A stretch of DNA of 64,000 bases from Prostheceraeus crozeri. Its lineage: Eukaryota; Platyhelminthes; Polycladida; Euryleptidae. The notes beneath the pieces were generated by a model that was not told the origin of the DNA, searched no databases, and saw only the letters and a list, made by a program, of their open reading frames with translations. Location: positions 372,001 to 436,000 of the forward strand of contig CAJQUW010006395.1 in the NCBI GenBank assembly GCA_907163375.1, given 5' to 3'. The position numbers were made by a program, and so were the translations under genes. Shown piece after piece: positions 21,431-31,643 of the stretch. Every line of letters begins with the position of its first letter. Position 1 is the first letter of the stretch.

Positions 21431-22290
21431 ACCTTCGCCCCACTGCGGGTGGGTGCTCAGTGCCCCACATAGTTTTAATTCTACGTATTCCATAGCTTTC
21501 TACCAATTTTGAATAAAATCGGCGTAATATTTTATTCTTCACAATGAGATTTGGAGGACATCAAAACCCTACATTGTCAAACTACAGACAGTTTAAAAAA
21601 CATTTTGCTATTTACATTACATGCACAGTCTTCCTAGTCCAATATAATCTATATCATAAAATAGAAATCACAAAAAGCATAGTGATGGTGTAGATTTAGG
21701 TTCATAGATTGTTGACCTCTGTAGCATGTGCTGCATATTAAGGCTATGAGGCCAGTAGTTGGCTGATGAATTTCACTTCCTCCACTTTTCATTGTTGATC
21801 ATTTCCTTTTATTTCTCTCAGTATTGTCACCCATAAATCTTCTTCGAAGTGTTGATGTTCTATACGATGATGAGAAGCCATTCTTTCTTCATCTCCATGG
21901 CGGACGTCAAATCGATGCATTGTAGGGATTTTATGTCCTCTCACTTCCTGTTTTGATACTTACCCTGATGAAGATTGGTAAATTTCTGTCATCTTGTTGC
22001 CAATTGAAACAGTGTATATATTAAATATTCAATTTATTTTTTTACCTTTTGCGATGCTTCCATATTTTAAAACCCAAAATTCTGTTTGGTCCTGCCTGGC
22101 AAGAAGAGGAATCGGATAGAGCTCGGGAGACGCGCAGATTCGTAATAGAAATAGAAAACAGGCACAAAAAACACAGACTTTGATTATAGTCTTCTGACAG
22201 AGCAATCGAAATAATCATTGACAGCGAGCTGTTATCATTTCTGGTCCCACCTCCTTAAACAAAACGAAAAGTCGAAATTCTATGCCAAGA
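21431..22290. other. no gene; one short repeat shared with 31 kb
   Basis: AT-rich. The stretch 22095-22150 (AGAGGAATCGGATAGAGCTCG and following) resembles 31070-31125, so an old dispersed element is present, but I cannot define its ends. Confidence 0.35.
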
Positions 22291-22544
22291 CCGTAGAGTG
22301 TCGACTCAAAAAAAATGTCAGCGTACAGTGAAAATTTGCTTATCAAAATTTCAGTTTTTTTCGGAGAGCGCGTTCCGATTACAATGTAAGTCTCAATGGA
22401 GAATTTGAGATCTTATTGTGTTTTCTTGACTGAAATTTCAAATTTTCAGTTCAATTTTCATCGGTATAATTTATGATTCACTAAATTAACATTTTCTTCT
22501 TTGAATCTGAAGAGTATGGTGGACCCGTATCCATCCTTTGAAGC

Positions 22545-24453
22545 AATGGTGTGCAACGCGTGGCCCGTGGGCCACTTGGTGGCGCGCCGACGCATATAGG
22601 GTGGCCCGCCACCGATTCTCATATCTGACTTTGACTTTTAAAAGGCACTTCTAAGGTTGATATTGATCTTCACTATTTACAAAAGCATTAACTAATGACT
22701 TATTGAGAAATATGATGGCATAATTTCATTCGAATTCTCAAACCATGTTTCGTTCGCAATGAAGATATTCTCAGCATGAAAGTAAGTGACGTGGGCATCA
22801 GCTGTGTGAGTGCTATATATAAGTCACATGGTGTTCGATGCCTTCTTGAGAGTGTTTCACCACCTTAGAAACAACGTCACAATTAGCCTATAAATACCCA
22901 AAGTAGGCTATGCATAAAGATATGTGATTGTTATAAGCCAACTTTTCTTTCAAGATTTTTTTGAAAGAAAATTTTGAAATTTTTTTTCATAAATTTCAAC
23001 ATTTTCAAAATTTTACTTTTCTTCTGGATTTTATTTGCACGCTGCACAAAGTTTGTGCTAAAATGGCATTATCGCACGAATATCGTTAAGGGAGCCTATG
23101 GACGGTTTTGAGTGACCGGCTTTTGGAAAGACATTTATGTTTGGGTGACGTAAGCTTGTAGGCTACATCCAGGTGCATGTAGTTGAATCAGTTATTATTT
23201 GTTATTTTATATTTTTCATTATGCAGATATGCTATATAGCTAAAGATCGTAATTTTTGTATGAAATAAGGTCATATTATCATACTTCCATATTACCATCA
23301 TTTAGTAGCACAAAAAAACTTCCACAATTACATGTAGTTTAGCCTAATCACTTTTCATTATTCACATAGATTCTACAGTACAGAATACAATTCCTTAAAA
23401 GACAACAGCTTTGTCGAATACAATGCTGATGCATACATTTATAAATACACGTATACCATCTACTGCCACCCATACAGTAGTACTACCAGCCATATACATG
23501 TAAGTGGAGTGTCGACTCAAAAAAAGTATCTGTATACAGTAAAAATTTTCATAAGAAAAGATTCAGCTTTTTGCGAAGACTTCGTTCCTGTGGTCCAAAA
23601 AATTATTTGAGCAGTATTAAAAAAGTCAACATTTTGCAAATTTATATACTACCGAGTTGACGCCCCTATATAAGTAGCATGAAACAAGTTGGATATCAAA
23701 GGGAATAAATATTTGTTACTAAGCATCCTAACTCAGCGAAAATTGAGCTGATAATCACAGGAATTTCATGGCCCGTATTATAGTGGAAGTTTTCATGAAA
23801 AAGTCGCGATAATATTCGTGTTTTCATGGGTGAAATTGCAAGTTTTCAATTCAATTTTCACCGTCATGATTTTAAGATTCACTAAATTCATGTTTCATTT
23901 CTTGAATCTGAATAGTGATGTGGACCGATTTGCATCTTTCAAAGTTAATTGAAATGATTGTCTTTGATTCTGCTATTTTGCTCTGCCGCTAGCTGCCTGT
24001 GATAAGAAGACACGCTTAAGAAAATACTCTTGAGGTTGAGCATGAAAGTAATAAGAACCCATCGAATTGCTAATTTAACAAACATTATCTCTCGAAAGCT
24101 GTCATGACACTGAGAATCTGAAAAATACCATCATTCCTTCTGCATTGCAATCATGATCACTCAATTCCGTGGTAATTTCTTCAGAACTGCAAAAGTTTGC
24201 TTATCTCACATTTGTTAACAAGTACCAGCTATATCCCACTCGAGTTCATTTATTGAAATCGAAAGCGCATACACATTGGGGATTTAATGAATGCGGAGTT
24301 AGCACTCTACCTAATATACTTACTCTATGCTACCACCATTTGTAGGATAGCAGTCCATAAAATTTCGCTCAAAAGTGCGCAATGAAGGAGTTATGAACAC
24401 ATTTCTGCCTTTTGAAATTGGTGGCCATCTATCCCAACTTGGTTGCCCACCAA
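22545..24453. mobile_element. hAT-like non-autonomous element with GTGGCCCG subterminus
   Basis: Left end CAATGGTGTGCAACGCG followed by TGGCCCGTGGGCC; right end inverted CATTGGTGGGCAACC. Such GGGCAAC/GGCCCG ends are common in hAT elements. The target duplication is not clean. It interrupts a CATAGAG-family MITE and carries another copy of that family at 23491-24329. A partial reverse copy lies at 29712-30290. Confidence 0.6.
23491..24329. mobile_element. hAT-like MITE, CATAGAG-type ends, copy 2
   Basis: 839 bp, ending TACTCTATG. Flanked by CTACCAGC (23483-23490) and CTACCACC (24330-24337), an 8-bp duplication with one mismatch. The left terminus is diverged (CATATACATGTAAGTGGAGTG). Same orientation as the copy at 4284. 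Confidence 0.75.
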
Positions 24454-24645
24454 TGCAAAGCTAATTATGATAATTGCCCTTGATCATGACATTTTGCTAT
24501 TTCAGTGACATGCAGTTTGTGCTATGATCACGCTAAAGAAAATACTCATATTAATAAGGCTGAGTTCATTTCATAAAGTCGAAAATGTATGCACACTGGG
24601 GATCAAATTAATGCTGAGTTGCTACTCTACCTAAAATATCTACTT

Positions 24646-26604
24646 TTTGGGCAAGACATATGTGGAAAAGAATTGAGGGTTGATAACTATTTCGCTTAAT
24701 TGTCGTGAATCTTTCGAAAGAAGACTTTCAAGTAATTCGCTTGCATTTATTTAAGCATTTTTGTCACAATTTTAGAAATTTGTTTTTGCACAATGTCATG
24801 CACTCAACTGCTTTTTGCAGGTATGTTTAATGTCTGTCTTAGTAAAACCAAAGGTACTTAAAGTTTTTTAAATAATATGAAGCACATGAAACATTTCAAG
24901 CTGTTGAACACAATTATCTTGATTTTGATTAGCTGCGAAGCTTTACAGTAAATAATGCGGAATATGAATGTCGCGAATTTACAGTGAATTGGGAGTCAAG
25001 CGGAAAATCCTTAAATTGGGATCAGTCATACAGCGATCATGAACGCCAATCCAAACAGGCTAATGTCATGATTTTCTGTGAAATAGAAGGGGAGAGATGC
25101 AACGAACGAAGAGATTTAATAAAAAGCGTGATTTAGTGTCATATTGATCATTTTCAGAATACCGTGCAGTAATTGAATAGCTTACAAATTTCTATGCTAA
25201 AATAGCTTGAATAGAATGTTATGAAGGACAATTCCATAAACTACGCAATGACGTTCTGACACAATAGTGGTCATTTCTCGTCATGAAGCAATGCGACTTT
25301 ATCCATGAAAATTGCACCATTCCATGCCAAATTAGTCAAACATATTAATCACTTTTCAAATATTTAATAGCAGTCCCTCTTTCGACGCTAGAGGTCAAGA
25401 GGTTACTGTAGCGCAAGGACATGCGTAGTAGCTCTTCCCGTTGGTCTTTTTGAGTGATTTATCATCTGGATATGTTTATGAGATACACTGAAGCAGAAGC
25501 CTGGTAGATATTCTTGCAAAAAACGCCTTTGATTCAATAGGATAGATAAACTCATGTTATACGAGTATGCATTCATGTTAATATAATGATTCAAACTTCA
25601 TCAATGAACGCACAAAGTATGTAATGTATTTCGTTCATTTAGTTGATCATAAGACACACAATATTGTGTCATATCAAGTTCAAATTTCTCTTTCTATTTT
25701 AAAAAGGGTCATGAATAAAATCGGCCTGTTGTGCTCTAAAATCCTGGAATCCATCAGCATCTGATAAGATACGTGCGTAGGTACGTATGTAACTGCAGCA
25801 GTACATGTATATCAAAGTAAATATTAGAATGAGAAGTTTTCCCTTCGATAGTAAATGTTGACGGAATTACAGCCAATTAGCAAACTTAACTATCATTTTG
25901 AGGAATTAATCAATTGATTACAACTATTCGATGGTGCCAATCGATTTACTCTCAGCAAAGTAAAGTAGCAATGAACTTTTTATAATCCCTGGTCTATGAA
26001 AATTCTGATGAGATTATGAAATATAAGACAAATAAAGAAAAACTCCACAATAAATAGAGAAAGTTACAAAAATGCTATTAGTTGTTATGATTAGCATACA
26101 ATAAGCAATATTAATGACAATATTCAGAATTACAAGTTTGCATTCGATGATTTATGTACATATGGTAAAAAATTCTGTTCTGAGATTGTATACCTGTGCG
26201 CTTCAACGAAAGTTGCGATGCAAAATGTTTGCAGAAGTAAAACAACTCAGACCTTTGAGAAAAGTACTTTCAAAATTATAAATAAATCGTAAATCTGATC
26301 TTGCAACTGGCTGAATCTAAAATGAAAAGTTTTTTTTTGAGATGGGGTGTAGCCTACGCGAAGAGGCTATTTTCAAAAGTTCCACTGCGACAGGAAGCTG
26401 AATCGGCTAACGATGATGGTTAGGTCAAACTCACTAGATAATACTGCTTTTTATGTATTCATGACAAATTATGTACTTTTGACAGATTTTCTAAGTGAAA
26501 ATGTGATACGCTAGGTGACATGCCCAACGAAAACCTCAAGCAGCTACAAAATATATTTCGCTGTCATTGCCAGATCGCAAAGTAAAAATTAAAATTCAAT
26601 CATA
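24646..26604. other. no gene recognised
   Basis: Nearly 2 kb without a frame over 63 codons, a recognisable repeat or an RNA gene. Nothing supported. Confidence 0.35.
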
Positions 26605-27170
26605 ATCCTCTTACTTAGCATCTTAATGCGTAAGAATTTTGGCATTTTCAGTTGTTCTTATGAAATCAAAGTAAACTTGATTTTCATCGAAATTCATGGA
26701 TCTATTTCGCGTGGACAACAACAGCACTTTGAGTTATAGAAATAGAATCTTATCTAAAGTTGAGTAGAACAGAAATTGACTCGAGGTCTCGGCACATACT
26801 GGAGAAATAAGTTGGGGCGTGAGGAACTAATGAAAAGATAAGATTTGCACAAGTGACTGATTCTAACCCAATGATACGGCCGTTAACAGGTGTATCTATG
26901 TGAAAATGCGTGCGATCTTTGTGTCACTATTGTGTATTGCATGAAGTTCCACTTCCAATCTAGAAGTTTTATCAAAATCAATTTCTATGCTTTTAGTGAA
27001 TGTGTTACTATTGTTTACGCGAAATAGATCACTATATTTCGATGAAAATTACTTGCTATCGATAAATTGAAGATATCAAAACACCTATGTGCGTTATGAT
27101 ATGCTGAGTAAAAAATTATATCTGACTACATTTAAATCTTCATTTCGCGATCTCGCAGCATATTTTCAGG
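26605..27170. repeat. old dispersed repeat, copy 2, with an inner repeat
   Basis: The outer parts (26605-26735, 27105-27170) match 2690-2925. The inner part (26740-27100) is a different repeat, matching 10440-10715 over 26740-26960. The break falls between AGCACTTTGAGTTAT and GCTGAGTAAAAAATTAT, which are adjacent in the other copy. Aligned by eye; moderate divergence. Confidence 0.45.
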
Positions 27171-27302
27171 AACTGTGTGCGGTTTTGCGGCGGTACATAA
27201 ACGAGTGAAGCAGTGATTCATTAATAGCTTAAATCGCTAGAATGCATTCACTTGACTCCCTGTATCACGCCTGGATTTTAAGAAGCGATGAAAAGTTTAC
27301 AG

Positions 27303-28925
27303 TCATTCCGAGACAGGTGTAAGACTCATAACAGGCGCCACTTTCTCACCATAGTCTGGATAGTCCGGAATGATGTTCTTCTTTCCTGAATCGATTTTCT
27401 TTTTGTCCTTGATTTTCTTTATTGAAGTATGAGCCAAATCAATAAGAAACTCTATAAGCTCTATAAATGACATCAATGAACATCCAAGCCATAATCCTGC
27501 GATGCCGCCAATATCGGCTAAGAAGGTCAGCGGAGTGTACAATCGTGTTGTACTTGTAATGAAGAGGTTCAAATCTTCGAAATACACACGAATCTTCAAG
27601 AAGTTCGTTTTTAAGTAAGCATGTCTTGCTGTTTTGGTTGAAAGAGCATTGATATCGGTCGCAGAATCAGACAGGGTGCTGTTCATTATTTCACTGATGA
27701 CATTGTTGGTAATTTTATATGCTGGCCATTCGGCGGACGATGCAATTGAATCAAATACCGCATGTTTGCAAATTTGAAAGCTGCAATCACGTTTACATCC
27801 ATGCATTCCTTTCTCAACTTCCTTTGAAACTTTTTGAACACAAGCTGCATTTTTACTACCCGGTGCTACCTCGCAAACCTTTGCTCTTGCGAAGGGATCA
27901 ATAGTGCTAAAGGCTTCTCCATCTGAATAGCTGATTAAAAACGAATAGCAGTGACATTTCATAAGAATAGCTTTCTGCTTGCATGTTGCAAAGCAGAGTG
28001 CCGGATTGAGACCGACAGTGGGAAGCTGCGCTGCTAAATGATTCTGCCTGATATTGTGAGATTTCGTATAGTCCCGACAGTCACCTTGTGGGGGCGGTTC
28101 ACGATGGTATTCATGTGCCCGCATGCTGAGGGAGATGGCTAAACCTGGTCGAGCAAAGCTGCCCTCTCGATGAGGCTCTGGTGCCCATTCCTGCTCATGA
28201 ATAACTATTTTATATGCAACTTCAGGAGCGACTACGGGCAAATAGCTGTTTCTGTCCAAGAAAAGTGTTAAACTCAAGCCTGCATCTGGTCCACTTTCCG
28301 TCACTTTCCTCCAGAGTTTGTGGTTAGGATTCATGTTGAAGCTGTAGCAAGTGCCATAATACGGATTCTTGAACGATATGAAGTCTCTCAAGTCACATCG
28401 AACGCCAGCAAATGAACATGACCCCATGAATTCGGTGATATTGTACGTCAGCTCAAGAAAATCGCTGTTATTTAGAGTATTCATTAAGTACAGAACTTCT
28501 TGAGTAACAGAGAAAGATGGATTTATGACGTCTGGTGAAATTGAGGGGCCATGATAAGTGAAGCTGTCGCTTGGCTCCTTGGTCAGTTCCAAGATCCTTC
28601 TTGATACAACATTGATGTAAGCAGTTCCACTCGTATTGTATTTGATCAGTTTGTCAAGGTTGATGGGATTCAAATTACAAACAGTCACTGCAGGAAAATT
28701 CCTTGATGTCATGTGCTCCAGTTTGACACTCGTAGAGAATGGAGAATTTATCAGCTTCATAAACAGTTCCACTATTTGATAAACACACATGATAAACGCA
28801 GCCAGGAAAAAAGCGAACCATACTATTCTTCTGACCTTACTCTTGGTCGAATTTCCGAATCTTGAAAGACCATGTATAGTTGACTGGTCAATGAAATTAT
28901 GACTCACCCTTCGTAAGCCGCTCAT
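27303..28925 (-). CDS. DEG/ENaC sodium channel subunit, intact, 540 aa
   Basis: Single uninterrupted frame with all family landmarks: the His-Gly gating motif STIHGL (residues 15-20), TM1 about 33-53, FPAVTVCNLNP (77-87), CSFAGVRC (170-177), GTCYSFN, GLSLTLF, RPGLA, the CFATC and MKCHCYS cysteine blocks (311-326), a thumb with further Cys pairs, EWPAY (399-403), and TM2 about 470-495 with GLWLGCS, whose GCS (481-483) is the selectivity filter. The usual length for the family is about 500-650 aa. The start aligns with that of the paralogue at 51661-53220, to which it is similar from end to end. Cytoplasmic C-terminus is short and Lys-rich. The ligand cannot be inferred; it may be proton-, peptide- or mechanically gated. 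Confidence 0.95.
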   Translation of the reverse strand: MSGLRRVSHNFIDQSTIHGLSRFGNSTKSKVRRIVWFAFFLAAFIMCVYQIVELFMKLINSPFSTSVKLEHMTSRNFPAVTVCNLNPINLDKLIKYNTSGTAYINVVSRRILELTKEPSDSFTYHGPSISPDVINPSFSVTQEVLYLMNTLNNSDFLELTYNITEFMGSCSFAGVRCDLRDFISFKNPYYGTCYSFNMNPNHKLWRKVTESGPDAGLSLTLFLDRNSYLPVVAPEVAYKIVIHEQEWAPEPHREGSFARPGLAISLSMRAHEYHREPPPQGDCRDYTKSHNIRQNHLAAQLPTVGLNPALCFATCKQKAILMKCHCYSFLISYSDGEAFSTIDPFARAKVCEVAPGSKNAACVQKVSKEVEKGMHGCKRDCSFQICKHAVFDSIASSAEWPAYKITNNVISEIMNSTLSDSATDINALSTKTARHAYLKTNFLKIRVYFEDLNLFITSTTRLYTPLTFLADIGGIAGLWLGCSLMSFIELIEFLIDLAHTSIKKIKDKKKIDSGKKNIIPDYPDYGEKVAPVMSLTPVSE

Positions 28926-29711
28926 TCTTTACAACACTGTCCGATCGCCTCAAAATATTGAGAATGAACTCTGGTTTTGTACCACGGTAACACTAACGCC
29001 GCATTTTCAATCTACTAACGATGCATTTTCAATTAACAAATGAGGATTGTGTGCTTTGCAAATTGGGATTCAGATGGTTGCGAAGGCGCCTACCATGAGT
29101 AACAGGATATGTGATGGGTTTGTTTACGATCGGGCGCCTCAAAGCTTATAGTTTTAATTGAAACGCTTGATTATAGAGCGGAAAAATCACTGACCGTGTG
29201 AAGATTCTCTTTCTCTTTTGATGAATCAATACCTGACAATGCAAATCAACTTTGACGCAGTCGAATTCATTGTTTGTTTTCTCCATGGCATTTCACTATA
29301 AATGAACTTTTATTTGAACTTCGCCCAATAACTTTGGTCATAAATGATGCGAGTGAATGACTGAAAACAGGATTCGTCACACAACATTAATCAAAGAATA
29401 ATGGCCAGCAATCAGCGGCTTGATTTCATATTGAAAAGGAAAATGAATCAGTGGAATGAGTTTCACTACAAAAAAGGAAGAGCTGGCAGAAAACGATCTT
29501 AAGAAGAATGTCTTTAAAAACACTCCAAGCATATTCGAGTTATACCAGAAGGCTTCACAAGTGAAATGTGAATTTTACAATATGGATTCTGTGTCAATGC
29601 GAAAATGAAAGGAGTATCCACAAATACTAACATTGATATTGCTGCATATAAAATCGCGCTTAGTTATGAAAATGCACATGTACGTCTGGCAGTCAAGGCG
29701 AGTTTCTACAG
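28926..29711. other. 5' flank of channel gene 2, no gene recognised
   Basis: AT-rich, no frame of note, no clear core promoter motif. Confidence 0.35.
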
Positions 29712-30290
29712 CAGTAGTGGGCAACCACAATGATATACAGGGCCACCAATTTTAAAGGGCAGAAGTGGCTATGCTCAAAATTTCCTTATAGAGCACTTTT
29801 GAGCGTAGTTTTAAGGACTGCTGTGCTTTGCGTTTTGGTAGCAGATATTGTATTTGTAAATGTATGTAGCAACATTGTATCCAACTAACCTGCTGTACTT
29901 TAAGGAACTGCATTTTATATTCTAAAATCTATATGAATAGTGAAATACGAGTATGAATAAGCCAAAGTAATTGCGGAAGCTTTTTGTGTTATTAAATGAT
30001 GGTAATATGATCATATTACCTTATTTTATCGAAAATTGACGGTCTATAACTACATGCACATTACTACATAACTAATGTATACGGTCTATAATCTAAATGA
30101 CGGTCTATAGTACAATTATCCACCTAAATGCCGTAGAATGTAAAATAGCATAAACAAAAGCTGGTCAGACTACATGCACCAAAGTATACATAGACGCACG
30201 TCACCCAAATATATACGGCTTTCAAAACCACGAATAGGCTCCCCTAACGATACTCAAACAATAATACCCCACAAAATCCCCTAAATTTTA
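29712..30290. mobile_element. partial copy of the GGGCAAC-ended hAT-like element
   Basis: Begins CAGTAGTGGGCAACCAC and matches the right-hand half of 22545-24453 in reverse orientation, skipping the nested MITE (GGGCCACCAATTTTAAAGGGCAG; GCACTTTTGAGCG; CCTAACGATA). This confirms that the MITE at 23491 is an insertion. The other end is lost at about 30290. Confidence 0.6.
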
Positions 30291-31230
30291 CTCTTACGAA
30301 GTTTTCTTATACTTCCCGCTATATTTCATGTCAACTTGTTATGGCTAGGTTTCAAAATTAACCCCTTAGTTAAGTTCAGTTTCTAGTCGACATGCCGATT
30401 GATGTATTAGGCTGACAGAATGCCATAGATATCTGTCTGCATAGATATATTATTTTGTTGTTTGCGAGTATACGCGTATTTATTAAACGATAACATTAAC
30501 TTGATAACGTTGGTGACGGTGACACATACCATTACTTCATGCTTAAGATGGAGCATCTTACGGCAATGCCTAAACTTAGCGACTTGCAACGAGAAGTTAT
30601 CGTCCTTTTTAAGTCGGAACACTCCACTTGGGGCTACAAAAAATTGCTCTGATGTTTAACCACAGTTCTTTGGAAAAATCACGCAGTATCAGTTTGATGA
30701 CGTAGTGTCAAGGTTAAAGCAAGAAGGGGATAATACTGCATGCAAACGAAGGAGAGGTTCGGGAACATCTACAAAGAATGGGCAAGAAATTCAAGGCGTT
30801 GTGGCTGCTCTAGCAGTTGCGCCATCGAAATCACCAGAAAGAAAACATTGCAGTCAACGACAAATTGTGAGCCAATCAAATCTGTCAAAAGGAACTTGTC
30901 TCGTATTTTAAAGGAATGCTGAAGGACTTGAAGATATTCCGTGACAAAAATTGTGGCTCTAGGCTTCACGCATTTAATTTAATCGGAGGAAACACAGAAA
31001 ACTGCTACTTTTGCCGAGAACTTCAGCTTATTCCCGTTGGATTGACATGCGATTTTTATCGTGTCTAACAACAAGAGGAACCGGCTAGAGCTCGGCAAAC
31101 GTGCAGATTCGAAGTAATCATAGAGTTTGCATCATTATGTGCAAGTTTCACTTTCGGCCTCTTTCACTGCAGAAACTCGTTCTTGCGGCGGGAGTAATAC
31201 CGAGATTACTAGTGCAGAAATTTGTAAATA
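30291..31230. other. no gene recognised
   Basis: Several overlapping frames of 60-71 codons without recognisable motifs. The stretch 31070-31125 resembles 22095-22150, so part is an old repeat. Confidence 0.35.
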
Positions 31231-31238
31231 CTGAATTC

Positions 31239-31635
31239 GGCACTTCTATTCTCCCCCCTCCACATTCTTCAATGTTTCCAAATTCATCCAATTTCGTCAA
31301 ACTTAGTCACATTAGATTTAGTGTCACCGAGTGATAGCATAACACCACTGAGAGGTCTTACATGACCCCTGGGATGAGGTGTTGGTCACTTGGATACTCA
31401 GAATACAATACACAACTCTGCTGTGATCATGAACTTCAAAAGGATTCACTGCAGCAACAATGAACGGCAAGGCAAGTGCTGGGAATTTTCTAAAAACCAG
31501 AGGGATTTTACATACTCAACGCTTTTGCGACAGAAATGAGACTGCACTTAGGTGCAAGAGAAGATCGCTGACGATGCAACACTCGCAGGTGTCAACAACA
31601 AAAATGTTGGCGGGGGGGGGGAGAATGGAAGTATC
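31239..31635. mobile_element. MITE, GGTACTTCTATTCT-type ends, copy c
   Basis: Perfect 8-bp target duplication CTGAATTC (31231-31238 and 31636-31643). Starts GGCACTTCTATTCTCCCCCC and ends GGGAGAATGGAAGTATC. Same orientation as copy b. An open frame at 31552-31860 crosses its end and is not a gene. Confidence 0.85.
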
Positions 31636-31643
31636 CTGAATTC

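Larger units (their letters stand above)
22291..24645. mobile_element. hAT-like MITE, CATAGAG family, split by a nested insertion
   Basis: The left part (22291-22544) begins GTAGAGTGTCGACTC and matches the first 250 bp of the family; the right part (24454-24645) resumes near the family's CAAAGTTAATTG block and ends GTTGCTACTCTACC. The 1.9 kb in between is another element with its own ends, which itself contains a complete copy of this same family. Confidence 0.65.

Noticed and set aside
21960-22010. CCTGATGAAGATTGG as a third hammerhead
   Set aside because: No stem II closing on GAAA can be drawn.
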